Shown piece by piece: positions 1 through 9,219 of a stretch of DNA of 21,386 nt. The notes under the pieces were generated by a model. It ran no database searches. It saw only the letters and a list, made by a program, of their open reading frames with translations, and was not told where the DNA came from. The stretch is from Saccoglossus kowalevskii (lineage: Eukaryota; Hemichordata; Enteropneusta; Harrimaniidae), in contig NW_003135347.1 in the NCBI RefSeq assembly GCF_000003605.2, positions 178,258 to 199,643 on the forward strand. Direction: 5' to 3'. The position numbers were made by a program, and so were the translations under genes. Position 1 is the first letter of the stretch; the number at the start of each line of letters is the position of its first letter.

Positions 1-691
1 GGCAAAATATACAGTAGGAGATACGAGGTAGAAGAAATAAGTGTAGTATACGAAATGATGCGAGAAAAGATGCTTATAGAAATTATGCTGCAAAGTATAC
101 ATGCTGTAGTAAGATATGAAGTAGTAGAGACGTAGCAAGAAGATATCCAGCAGACGATATGCTGCAGGACAATTTGCAGTAGAAGAAACGCTGCAAGAAG
201 ATATGCAGTAAGTATTAAAGTAGAAGAAATGTTACAAAAAAGATACTGTGGAAGTTATGCTGCAACAATGGATACAGTGGAGTAGATTGTGTGAAAAGAG
301 ATACATTTAAAAGAAGTGCTAGGGTAGATATGTTTCAGGAAAATATGAAGTAGTAGATATATAGCAACAATATATGCAGTAGAATGTATGCTGCAAAAGA
401 ATTTGCAGAAGGAATGCTGCAAGAATATATACAGTAGAAGATATGTTGCAATAAGTGATGCAGTAGAAGATATACTAATATTGCGAGAAGCAATGAAGTA
501 TAAGTGATACTACAAGAAGAGATGCATAGATGACACTGTAAGATATACAGCAGAATGGATGCAGCGAGAAGATATGCGTTACAATCAATATATGCTGTAA
601 ATACGGAGCCGAAATTGATGCTGTAAGAAGATATGAAGTAATATAGACACCACAAGGAGATGTGCAGTAGAAGGGCTGCAAGAGAGTATGA
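1..691. repeat. Degenerate minisatellite, 14/15-bp alternating units
   Basis: Two related units alternate: ATATGCAGTAGAAG (14 bp) and ATATGCTGCAAGAAG (15 bp), giving a higher period of about 29-30 bp. Clear runs are at about 155-211 and 375-476. Copies are diverged, with small insertions, so this is an old array. It is purine-rich on the + strand. Because the unit seldom makes a stop on the complementary strand, long minus-strand frames rich in Tyr, Leu, Ser and His appear; they are repeat artefacts. The array resumes after an inserted palindromic element at 692-865. Confidence 0.85.
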
Positions 692-865
692 AGACTGGCA
701 AGTCGGGACTTCTTTTTGTTTCACAAAAAGAAATAATTGTTTTAAGTCCTTTTAGCGTGATCACGAAAACTAACGTGACCGCGAACGAAAGATTTCTTTG
801 GCAGCCACGCTAGTTTTCGCGATCAAGCTAAAAAGGCTAAATTGACATTTTTTTTTTGCCAGTCT
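692..865. mobile_element. Palindromic MITE-like element inside the minisatellite
   Basis: The ends are perfect 10-bp inverted repeats, AGACTGGCAA (692-701) and TTGCCAGTCT (856-865). A second, longer pair of inverted arms lies inside: 749-777 against 806-836, matching over about 30 bp with a few mismatches. A small hairpin (TTCTTTTTG/CAAAAAGAA) sits near the left end. The element has no coding capacity. Minisatellite sequence lies on both sides, so it probably inserted into the array. I could not define a clear target-site duplication, so the superfamily is left open. Confidence 0.7.
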
Positions 866-1000
866 AGAGAATATGCAGTGGTAGTGATGCAGTGGTAGTG
901 AAGATTCGCAATATGCCACAAGAAGGAATGGAAGAAAATATACGGTAGCAGATATACTAGGAGGGGATATGCAGTAGTACATAGTCATTTCTCAATTACA
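866..1000. repeat. Minisatellite, continuation after the MITE
   Basis: ATATGCAGTGGTAGTG and GATATGCAGTAGTAC-type units resume directly after the right end of the palindromic element. They are the same family as 1-691, in the same orientation. Confidence 0.7.
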
Positions 1001-1189
1001 TGTACACGGCAAAACAGGAAACGTTTTTAGATCGATTCAAGATGCCGTGCGAGTCAACAGTTTCGGTAATTATTTATTATAACTACTGGCGGCCGCGATC
1101 CAAAATAAAACCGGACAATTCCACGCGCACAGTATTCTCCACGTATGCGTAAATATACAGACTTCGTAAAACAACGTTAATTGTACTAC

Positions 1190-1370
1190 GAGAATGCATC
1201 TAAAATACGTACGTATACGCTGCGTGCCACCCAAAGAAACCATAAAAATACGTAGCGCATATGTACGTATATTCCACGATTTGTATACGTAATCATATCT
1301 GCGTATACTAAACGTATACCGTGAATATACACAAAATGTATATCTGCGTATACAATCGTATATCAACGAT
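1190..1370. repeat. Degenerate TACGTATAC / ATATCTGCGTATAC repeat
   Basis: Many copies of GTATAC and TACGTA words occur here. The 13-bp string TATCTGCGTATAC is present twice (about 1294 and 1339), each followed by a degraded CGTATA motif. The spacing suggests a tandem unit of about 45 bp that has decayed. It lies between two blocks of the ATATGCAG minisatellite. Confidence 0.55.
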
Positions 1371-1379
1371 TTTGCCCAG

Positions 1380-1620
1380 TGAGATGAGCACCAAGACGAT
1401 ATGCAGAATGAGATATGCTGCAAAACGAGATTTAATGATAGAAATGATGGTATGCAGTAGAAGAGATACCGGACGGGGAGATGCAGTGAAATATTCTTCA
1501 AGATATGCAGTGTAAGTTATACATATGGCAAAAATAAGTGCTTTACGAAGAGACGCGTTAGATGAGATGCTAAAAGAAAATGTTATGCAGAAGAGCAACT
1601 GAAAAAGGAGATGCAGCTTG
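1380..1620. repeat. Minisatellite, third block
   Basis: GATATGCAGAATGAGATATGCTGCAAAA, GTATGCAGTAGAAGAGAT and AGATATGCAGTG units show the same family and orientation as 1-691, more diverged. The block ends near GGAGATGCAGCTTG at about 1620. Confidence 0.65.
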
Positions 1621-1679
1621 TAGCCCCTTCACATGTACATCTAACTCTCACACTACAGACTCCCTTGCACAGCATATAG

Positions 1680-1982
1680 TTAATAGATGATTTTCCGTAC
1701 AATTGCGAGATCTCGCGAGATGCATGTAAGACGCGCGTCGAGCGTCTGCCGCAAAAATCGAACGATTTGATTTTGAAATTCGAGTTTCTTTATTTCGTAG
1801 CTGACATCGACCAGCCGATCTTCGACAGAGGAATATTGCTTTCGAATACGCTTACTTAATCGAAATTGCCTATCATCAAATGTGTACAGCACATTACTAA
1901 GCATGGAAATGTCCCCAAAATATTTTCGCGTTTGTCGAATCCCACCTTTGTTTGTCCTGTTTTTACGTTCGATTTCACGCAT
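1680..1982 (-). CDS. Candidate basic coiled-coil protein, 100 aa, unrecognised
   Basis: The frame is open from 2018 to the stop at 1680-1682. The first ATG is at 1982-1980 (starting MREIERK), which gives 100 aa. I do not recognise a family. The protein is very basic in its first half. From residue 57 to 85 it shows an unbroken 3-4 hydrophobic heptad: L57, V60, I64, L67, N71, V74, R78, L81, L85, with the Asn at a core position as in leucine zippers. This regular pattern is the main argument for real coding, since random frames rarely show it. A TATAAATA-like box lies on the minus strand at 2062-2055, about 75 bp before the ATG. I saw no obvious AATAAA just downstream. It could be a single-exon gene, one exon of a larger gene, or an old insertion. 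No product is assigned. Confidence 0.35.
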   Translation of the reverse strand: MREIERKNRTNKGGIRQTRKYFGDISMLSNVLYTFDDRQFRLSKRIRKQYSSVEDRLVDVSYEIKKLEFQNQIVRFLRQTLDARLTCISRDLAIVRKIIY

Positions 1983-2054
1983 AACGCGTGATTCTCGCAG
2001 TGAACGGAAAATGGTCAATTAACTACATCCATGTGCGTGTGTTATAGTTCCCAT

Positions 2055-2062
2055 TATTTATA
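2055..2062 (-). promoter_or_regulatory. TATA-like box for the minus-strand coiled-coil ORF
   Basis: The minus strand reads TATAAATA here, 73-80 bp upstream of the ATG at 1982. That spacing would fit a TATA box with a short leader of about 45 bases. The context is AT-rich, so chance occurrence is easy. Confidence 0.25.
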
Positions 2063-2290
2063 CGGCCAAGTTTTGTTAATACCAACACATCAACGTTTGA
2101 AAAAAAATTATAATATAACTTGGTACTTGGCTTGTACTTGTACTCTACCAAAATATGCATTTATGTCTTTTTCGATTTACCTTACCTTGCTTGCTTGCGT
2201 ATGTGATTCTCATGGTGGCAATATCCCCCTCAACGCCCACTGGCAAGGCTGCTGTACAATCTGATTAAAATAAGATCCTAGTTTTGGCTT

Positions 2291-2490
2291 CTTTTTTTTT
2301 GTATATATATATTTATTTTATTTTGATTTAGTATTTATTTTTTGAAGTTTCGGTAATTGCGAAAGCAAATAAGGCGATAATTGGCGATAGTTAAAAATAT
2401 ACCAAATCACAAAATATACCGTAACAAAAAATATATAAAAATACAAAATAATTAAAAAAAAATAGTAAAAGTAAAATAAATATATAAAAT
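2291..2490. repeat. AT-only foldback region
   Basis: A T-rich arm (about 2291-2342) and an A-rich arm (about 2428-2489) are imperfect inverted repeats. The core TATATATTTATTTTA at 2306-2320 is repeated exactly in inverse at 2472-2486. The spacer is a less biased sequence. The arms contain only A and T, so part of the match may come from composition. Confidence 0.4.
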
Positions 2491-2499
2491 GAAATACAC

Positions 2500-3230
2500 G
2501 CCGTACAAATACATCAGATATTAATCAGATTGGGCTGCTGTAGATACCATTAACACTCAGGTACCATGTCAGTTTGTCCATGTCATGTGCAACTCAAATC
2601 TACAAGTTGCATCAAGGGGTCGGCCGTTACGACATTTTTTTTGTTTTTACGAATGCCCCGCCAATAATTTACTGGCAATGCGTTAATATGGCAATTTTAA
2701 CCATTCCATAAACACAGAGATTGTCCTTGAGTATACCGATTACTAAAACCATTTCCAATGGAGACCTTGATTTGTGAAGTAAATTGATGTCTCACATGCC
2801 TCGAAATTGATTTTTGTACTGCCATTTTGCGCAAACGTACAAATAGGTTGAAATTGGCAAAAACGGTTTCGAATTATATTATTTATATAAGTCCACTCCC
2901 TGAAATCCACCGTATACTAGACTCTGTACAGCGAACGGTGATTGTGATCTGTACACATTGTTGGTTATGCCCTTGTATAAAAACAAACGCGATTCAATAA
3001 ATTGTTGTCAGTATTCTACAAGCCATGTTCGTGTATGTATTGTCCATTGTAGAGTGTATGTGCGTGCTCTCATCACGAGTCCATCCCAGTCAATACCTTT
3101 CTCGTTTTTTGAACACTCACTACTGCGTTCACGCATGCGCAATTAAGCAGTATTGTACATTCATTACAGTAATATGCACGAAATTCACAGCCGTCAATAA
3201 AAAAAACACTTTTTCTCCTAAATCTGTTAT
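2500..3230. other. No gene seen
   Basis: Short open frames here use non-ATG starts or lack any family signature. There is no convincing splice-site pair. I see ordinary intergenic sequence. Confidence 0.5.
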
Positions 3231-3239
3231 TGATCGGTC

Positions 3240-3480
3240 ACCTCTACTGCATATCTTCTTGCAACGTACAAACTGAGTGTATCTCGTTCTGCAACGCGTA
3301 CTGCATAATGTATACTTTTTTTTTTTTTTTTGCAGTATCTACTTAGGCGAGCGCACCTCGCTGCGGGTGTTCAATTAAATGTCTTAAAATATATCTTGTT
3401 GCATAATCTCTAAATCACGGCCCATTGCAGTATATTTTTCCTATTTTCTCGCTGCAAGTATTCTGCTGCTTGTAATACTT
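3240..3480. repeat. Inverted-orientation copy of the left minisatellite
   Basis: CTACTGCATATCTTCTTGCAACG and CTGCAACGCGTACTGCATAATGTATAC are reverse complements of the unit at 1-1620. Further degraded units follow a 16-base T run (3316-3331): GCAGTATCT, GCAGTATATTTTTCC and CGCTGCAAGTATTCTGCTGC. The orientation is opposite to the left array, so the two blocks bracket about 1.6 kb as inverted repeats. Confidence 0.55.
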
Positions 3481-4230
3481 AAGAGCTTTCCTTCTGTATC
3501 CAATACCCGCACAAGTGTTTATCATTTGAGATATGAATTAAAATCGTTGGATATACACAGTTCATATATTGAAAATCGTTGATTAATATGTGGTAATTCC
3601 AGCATCGGTATTAACAATCAAGTAGGCATTCAAGGAAATACTCGCTGTTACGGCACGCCTGTTTGGCTGAAAATGAGTATGTGCACTTGGTTTACCCAGA
3701 ACTCTGTGCGAATCCCCTTTGATTCTGGCTGCTAGCCATTTTCGTTCATGAAATCGTCGGATATCATCAGAAAACGCGGGATTTGTGCAGTTTTGAATAA
3801 AACCAAGTTAGCGATTATGAACAATGGTTATTAACGTAACATCTGATCCCCTCTAAAAAAAATTTCGCATTTTAAGGTAAGAAATCGAAATTTGAAACCG
3901 ACAGGGTGTCGATTTACTAGGTGCCATGTTTCACAACTTGTTTATTTATATACGTATAGCGAATGATTTTTTTTAAAAATTAGTATTTATTGATTTTCAG
4001 CCCCCAAGTGACTGTGGATGTCATGTACACACTTGTCGAGTTTCCTTCCTTGTAAAGTGTAGTAATGGTGCGCTGTCATGACAAGATCGCTAGTGTTTCA
4101 TTTAATGTAATTAAGGCGGAGACATTTTCAGTAGAAAAGGCAATCGTATTTTGTTTGGAAATGTACTAACAATAAAAGAATAACAAATATAGCTATAAAG
4201 ACATTGTTGCTTGGACTTTTTTGTCAGCAT
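3481..4230. other. No gene seen
   Basis: There are frequent stops in all frames and no family signature. An AATAAAAGAATAACAAAT run near 4171 is AT-rich noise or a stray polyadenylation-like signal. Confidence 0.45.
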
Positions 4231-4240
4231 TTATTTAGCT

Positions 4241-4275
4241 CTCAGACTAGTAATACAGTGTATTACTAGTCTGAG
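4241..4275. repeat. 35-bp near-perfect palindrome with 7-bp flanking direct repeats
   Basis: CTCAGACTAGTAATACA (4241-4257), a single G, then its exact reverse complement (4259-4275). The palindrome is flanked immediately by TTTAGCT at 4234-4240 and again at 4276-4282. This is the layout of a transposon insertion with target-site duplication, but with no interior between the inverted ends. It would also form a very stable hairpin. Confidence 0.9.
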
Positions 4276-4707
4276 TTTAGCTGAAAACCCATTACTTGAA
4301 TTCTAAACATATACCAATTCAGGTGAGAGAACAAAGACATTGCACGTGTTCGGTTGCTCTTCAAAAGACACCGGTCCTCCGATTGTAAACCCGAAACAGC
4401 GATTTTATGTGCCTGCTTACCCGGTGCTTACCTGTCTGCTGGGTCAGTATTGGTGACCGGGAATTAAAAATAAACAAAACAACCTTGACAACAGCACCAG
4501 CAGTATATTTAGACACATGCAAGGCTCGTGTGTACAAGCACTCTACGCTGTCGCGGCAAGGCATCGACTGACAATCGATCCAAACAAACACCATCGCGTT
4601 GACGACGTTCGACTTTCGAACAGAAACAAGCACATTGTGGTTTCCAGTGTTCTGATTGGGTGACAAGTTTGGCGCGTGTACCATTTGTGGTAGCAGGGGT
4701 GTGTGGC

Positions 4708-4766
4708 ATAAATATATGTGGGTGATAACTAGTTATAGTTGGGTTGCATCGGGTCCCTTTGGACCC
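4708..4766 (+). promoter_or_regulatory. Possible promoter of the 4804 gene
   Basis: ATAAATAT at about 4709 is TATA-like. It is followed by the perfect palindrome ATAACTAGTTAT (4725-4736) and by GGGTCC-CTTT-GGACCC (4751-4766). The TATA-like element is about 95 bp before the ATG at 4804. This is inference from layout only. Confidence 0.25.
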
Positions 4767-4803
4767 AGACCGCGATATTATTTAACTGTGTCTTAGTATT
4801 AAC

Positions 4804-5141
4804 ATGGAGGTAAAAGCCCGGGGTAAAAAACAGTCTGGTAATGAGCGATTCGTTGAAACGATGCCCCTGTTTTTTTTAATTAACTAGGTAGGTCAACTAT
4901 AAAAGTGGACAACAACGTGGACACATTTGAATACGGCGATTTAATTTTTGTAAAGTCAAGTTTAAAGCAATATTGGAGAATGTCTTCTAACACGCCTACT
5001 GCTGATTATCTATGTTTCAAACAAAAAACAAATCTGTTCGTGTATTGCGCCATCAACGGCGAATTCAACGAAATAGCAACTGCTAAAAAAAGTTCGGGCA
5101 TTATTTTCTTGGGTAAACACGTATGTTTATCTATGAAATAG
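4804..5141 (+). CDS. Candidate two-exon gene, 90-aa unrecognised protein
   Basis: The proposed exon 1 is 4804-4822 (starting ATGGAGGTAAAAGCC) and ends at GG|GTAAAA. Exon 2 is 4888-5141 and follows a pyrimidine-rich tract and the acceptor TTAACTAG. The intron would be 65 bp. Joining gives an uninterrupted 91-codon frame (phase 1), and the total length is an exact multiple of three. Exon 2 reads like real protein: EYGDLIFVKSSLKQYW (residues 21-36) is followed by alternating hydrophobic stretches (LFVYC 56-60, GIIFLGKHVCLSM 77-89), suggestive of beta strands. I do not recognise a family. The intron is short, and without splicing the ATG frame stops at 4885. Exon 2 could instead be the last exon of some other gene. 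A polyadenylation signal lies at 5419. Confidence 0.35.
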
Positions 5142-5418
5142 AGTGTACAAATTATCTAGGATTCGCTTTCAAACTAGAACAACATAAATGCAGAATGTTT
5201 TAGAAAAGATATTCATAATTATGACAGAGCTGCGTGTGTAGAACACGAATTATTCAAATTATATATGTAGTATACGAATAACAAATTATTCTGCATATAC
5301 TCATAAGATGTTACATAGGTAGAATTCAAAAGAACTATGACCAACCTTACTTTATTTGTGAAATCATAACTATAGACCTGCATATAGTCTCCTGTTTATT
5401 TTTTGGTATTTTTTTATA

Positions 5419-5424
5419 AATAAA
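5419..5424 (+). terminator. AATAAA polyadenylation signal
   Basis: AATAAA lies 278 bp after the stop codon at 5139-5141 and is the first canonical hexamer noticed on the + strand after it. It is a candidate 3' end signal for the 4804 gene, but AT-rich context makes chance occurrence likely. Confidence 0.3.
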
Positions 5425-5429
5425 ATACA

Positions 5430-6030
5430 ATTTTATGGGAGTGTATAAATGACGAAGGTTAGATTATCGCGAGAGTCGGTTATTTTGCGACAGTCCTACG
5501 AGTTCAACTTCTTTTTTTGTCCAACCCTCGCACTTATTTTTGTATATTATTCTTTACTGCACACGTAGTCCAGACTAATACCGTGTTCATATTGCTTGAA
5601 CTGTAACAGAAGCTTCAATAACACCAGTTTCCAGTTTTACAATTTGTTTTACCATAGTCCCTCTGACTTTACCTTTTAGTACAGCACGTCTGACATGAAA
5701 TTATACCCAAACAAACAAAACAAAACAAACACACATTCGATACGATTGCAGGTAGGGGAAACGGTGTATATTCAATATATTTGTACCAGGCGTCCGAAAA
5801 CAAGACAAAGTGCTATCTGAACCCGTTTTCATGATGAAAAATATTTGTTTTACCCATTTCTGTATTTTTCAAAAGACGATAACAGTTGAAAGATGGATTA
5901 GCGTAACGTTTTATAAAAATGTGCTTTATTGAAATACTGCTCAGTCAATATAAGATAATAATAAAAAGTATTTTCACTAAATGTCGTGATTTGGAACTAC
6001 CCATGCTTTTTTTATGTCCGTAGTCACAAA
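5430..6030. other. No gene seen; includes AAAC-rich simple repeat
   Basis: The stretch 5708-5735 is an (AAAC)n/(AAAAC)n simple repeat. The rest shows no supported coding frame. Confidence 0.5.
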
Positions 6031-6032
6031 CC

Positions 6033-6136
6033 ATGAGACCAATAAAAAAAAGTGTGACCAATAAAAAAAAGGGCCTAATAATAAAAATAACTGACCAATA
6101 AGTAAATAAATAAGTGACAAATAAAAAAAAGTGTGT
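6033..6136. repeat. A-rich tandem repeat, unit near GTGACCAATAAAAAAAA
   Basis: GACCAATAAAAAAAAGTGT, GACCAATAAAAAAAAGGGC, ACTGACCAATAAGTAAAT and GTGACAAATAAAAAAAAGT form a run of about 4-5 degenerate units of 18-25 bp. Confidence 0.75.
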
Positions 6137-6447
6137 GACTATTCAATTCGACGGCTGAAAACAGGAAGCCGAACAATTTATCTTACTCAAACTTTACATT
6201 CAGGACATTTCTTCTCCAGCTCTTATATAGTATTTCGGCATCCCCGTCACAATTTGCTCCCGAGAGCAACCATCCTTGCACCGCTATCTCCGTGGCAACC
6301 CGTCACCGTCTATCAACACTAACTCCATATCCCATTTCCTATTATCTCCAAGTGTTTGTATGGTTTCTCAGACACTGCATCCGGTATGAGATGGGTCGGT
6401 GACAAACAGACAGGGACAGCTGAAAGCCGTCATTCATTTTTCCACGG

Positions 6448-6786
6448 TTAGCGTAATAAGAAGCGATGCGACTCTCTGTAGTAAACACGATGTTTTATAT
6501 CGGCCGTGTCAAGTAACAAGCAGAAGTCCATGGCGGTTAGCCATTGGTCTGCGCTCGGTAAATGTAACAGGAGACGCTGGAAGGCACGTAAGGGGTCGGA
6601 AATGTTTGCCCTCGCTGCATGGTACTAATCACATACATCGAGGAGCCTTATATGTCCAAAGCGCGTCACGTTCCACAACTCATCTTCCGAGGCTGCCGTG
6701 AACTCTCGAAGTTTCTCTTGGACAGTTAACATGGTGGACTTAAACGGTGATTGAATCAGCTTTAAACCAAGTGACCAAGGACACCG
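6448..6786 (-). pseudogene. Candidate decayed coding frame, one internal stop
   Basis: One minus-strand frame is open from 6786 down to 6448 except for a single TAG at 6627-6625. The first half has an ATG at 6732-6730 in an excellent context (CCACCATG) and reads MLTVQEKLREFTAASEDELW and onwards for 35 codons. The second half continues for 58 codons with a protein-like stretch, including LRAFQRLLLHLPSADQWLTA. I do not recognise a family. Local GC is higher than in the surroundings. The + strand open frame at 6399-6701 is antisense to this and starts at GTG, so it is taken as a shadow. This could be a decayed gene or transposon fragment, or a chance open frame. If the first half is an intact short gene, it would encode 35 aa. 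Confidence 0.25.
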
Positions 6787-6882
6787 TTAGAGGTGGTTTC
6801 TACACAAGAATGCGTGGCTAACACTCGCGTTACTTCGAGGTTTTTTTTTATTACATGGATTTCTAACCGCCGATCAGCACTG

Positions 6883-6885
<3 letters not shown>

Positions 6886-6920
<35 letters not shown>
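6886..6920. repeat. (TA)n microsatellite
   Basis: An uninterrupted TA dinucleotide run of 17 units. Confidence 0.97.
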
Positions 6921-6923
<3 letters not shown>

Positions 6924-7113
6924 TGGTTGGAATGTGAGTAGTTGCCGCGTTGGCTCGTAGTGTGCGCCTCTATGCTGTAACCCATCTTCATTTCACCCGG
7001 AAACCAGCGCGTCACCGGACTGTAAATGGGATTTTTTGACAACGCATTGGAGGAAAGTAGGTATATTTCTAGACCCTATCGTTCTGCATATTTCAGTGTT
7101 CTATTGCTAGAGA

Positions 7114-7135
7114 GTGTCTGGAATGAACCAGACAC
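7114..7135. repeat. Hairpin, 8-bp perfect stem
   Basis: GTGTCTGG (7114-7121) and CCAGACAC (7128-7135) enclose a 6-base loop, AATGAA. No U-tract follows and no function is assigned. Confidence 0.7.
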
Positions 7136-7201
7136 GTTGGCATGAAGCAGTACAGCTAGTGTTACTGACGTCGTGGCTGTCTGCATGTTCTCTTATCGTG
7201 T

Positions 7202-7233
7202 TATAGCGTTGTACACGACACGCCAACGCTATA
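7202..7233. repeat. Hairpin, 10-bp perfect stem
   Basis: TATAGCGTTG (7202-7211) and CAACGCTATA (7224-7233) enclose a 12-base loop. With one bulge the stem extends by TGT/ACA. No function is assigned. Confidence 0.75.
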
Positions 7234-7830
7234 GACAATAATATTTCTTTTCTCCCATTGACGTTTATTTGTATTGAATAATTGTTGACGTAAATATATA
7301 ATTTTGGATGAATTATTCAATTAAATTATTATAGCCCTACATATAATGTTACTGTATGCTAGTATTGAACGTTATAAAGGTTAGTAACTTTACTACTTCA
7401 CACCAATAACTCGAAGAAACGCGAGTAATTTTCACAACTTTGGGTATATTTTGTGGAGGGCACCAGCATGTACTATTATGAATAAAAAGGTCGGCATCAA
7501 TCCGGAAAAAAAAATGTTATTATGAAAATACTGGATTGCGTTAGATACCATCGTTTCCCATACTGTCCTTCGTTGTGTGTCCATGACCTGTTTATGTTCG
7601 GTCACGAATGCGTAAAAAAACACCGATGCGACTCGGAGTTTGAAATGCTATGAATCTAATAACGAGAGCATCGCCAGCATTCAGCCAGACGGACGAGCCT
7701 GGCATGCAGACCGGCGGTCATAACCAGATTTGAAGATGACGTCGTTTCACGCAATGCGGAAATAGTGGTCAATCGAAACCATACGCCAAGATTTCGCACA
7801 GTTCCGTCAACTACCATTGGAACGTTCAGC
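7234..7830. other. No gene seen
   Basis: AT-rich sequence to about 7620, then a CpG-containing segment. The minus-strand frame at 7432-7623 lacks a recognisable family and is treated as chance. Confidence 0.45.
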
Positions 7831-7835
7831 GGTTA

Positions 7836-7979
7836 CATACGTAACCTAGAATCGTCTACGCGTACTATTTCACGCCATCGCGCTATTATAGCTCTTTGCA
7901 TTTCACCGGAGAGCCCCATGGAATGTGCGGCCTGTCCCGGCACATCATGGAATTCATCGACAGTGTGAAAGAAAACTAA
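7836..7979 (-). pseudogene. Possible remnant of a transposase-like reading frame
   Basis: The minus-strand frame 7979-7836 (stop TAA at 7835-7833) includes MGLSGEMQRAIIARWREI. This loosely resembles the first helix of the N-terminal DNA-binding domain of Tc1/mariner-type transposases (pattern LS-E-R--II--W). The frame breaks afterwards. Downstream, at about 7740-7680, other minus frames keep some GC-rich coding-like texture, but I cannot align them. The + strand frame at 7765-7968 starts at GTG and is probably a shadow. The resemblance is weak. Confidence 0.2.
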
Positions 7980-9219
7980 TCATTGTCTTATAAAAAAAAA
8001 CAAAAAAACTTTGCACCCAACGAGTTGGGGGTGTTGATGTGAATATGATATTTATGTTGAAACTAGTCGTACTTGTAACAGCACTATGCGAAAACATTAC
8101 ATATGCCGTATGTACACGAACCCGATTCGTTCAGAGTTAATTCTGTACAAGATTGTACAACAAATCTTCTTACGTGGATACCATGTCAAAGTATATCTAT
8201 ACACTATGGTGACAAGCACTATATTTTGATTTTGAGACACGTGGTTTATAACTTTTCCCGCCATTTTCTACATAATTGAGCACCATCTGTTGTAGTAACT
8301 TTTGAACTCGCTGCAAACCTTCGCATATCCTCGCCGGAACACTAGTACTTCAATCCAAGCATATCATACAAGTAGTAATGTCGGCGGTTGTATTTGTATC
8401 CAATAAACACGTACATCCTACTTGAGCCGTACAAACGAGACCGGAGACCGAAAAGTAGGCGTGTTAGAAGTTTATCTCGCGTTACGTTAAGAGCAGTCGG
8501 TACTTACACGAAAAAAGCTAAACGTAGTAGTTGTACCATCTAAAGACTGGCATAGCCTCGCACTCTATACATGTGTAAATCCTGGGGTGACGCCCCCCCC
8601 AAATAATGGGATTTTCTCATCTTCAGGGTTCGCAGGGTATGCATGATGTACTTTACGGGAGCAATATCATTGCTTCAGCACCCGATCCATACTAATAATA
8701 TATATACACACCCGGAACAAGTAATTCTTATAAGTTGAACTTTAAAAGTTACCGGTATTTGATAATGTACGTATCAAAATTGTAAATTATCACAAACTAA
8801 CAACAGCGGTACCATTGCAGCACATAAGTATTCTGTCGTTTGCTGAAAATTATATAATACGCATGCCACTGCGCCGATTGTTTTGGTCGTACAATGACAC
8901 TGCACATGCGAGTGTTGGTGTTTTACTTATTTCATCGTGGGAATATTACGTAATATGCTGTGCAAAAGTAACCTTTTTCATACTTTACAATACACCCTAA
9001 ACCAGCTTGGTAATCAACCTACGGTATAATAATATTTTGCGCACATTGCATCATTTATTGAATGATAATAAAACTGGTAGATTTATAGTTTCAAAAACTT
9101 TATTTTCATAGCCGAAATTATTTACGCGTGGCGGTTGTATAAAGTACTAGGAAAGTGCTGGATCACAACGTCGCCTTCCAGTTCCAATACTGGTCTGCAT
9201 ATAAACGCATTCATATACA
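7980..9219. other. No gene seen; contains a C-run
   Basis: A run of 8 C lies at 8593-8600 (CGCCCCCCCC). The open frame at 8815-9000 begins at TTG and has no family signature. No promoter or splice logic is convincing. Confidence 0.45.

Noticed and set aside
335-1598. Several minus-strand open frames (up to 143 aa) rich in Tyr, Leu, Ser, Ile and Cys
   Set aside because: They run through minisatellite, MITE and GTATAC-repeat sequence; the biased composition is what the reverse strand of the repeat unit encodes.
6399-6701. + strand open frame of 100 aa
   Set aside because: It starts at GTG and is antisense to a more protein-like minus-strand frame with an ATG in strong context.
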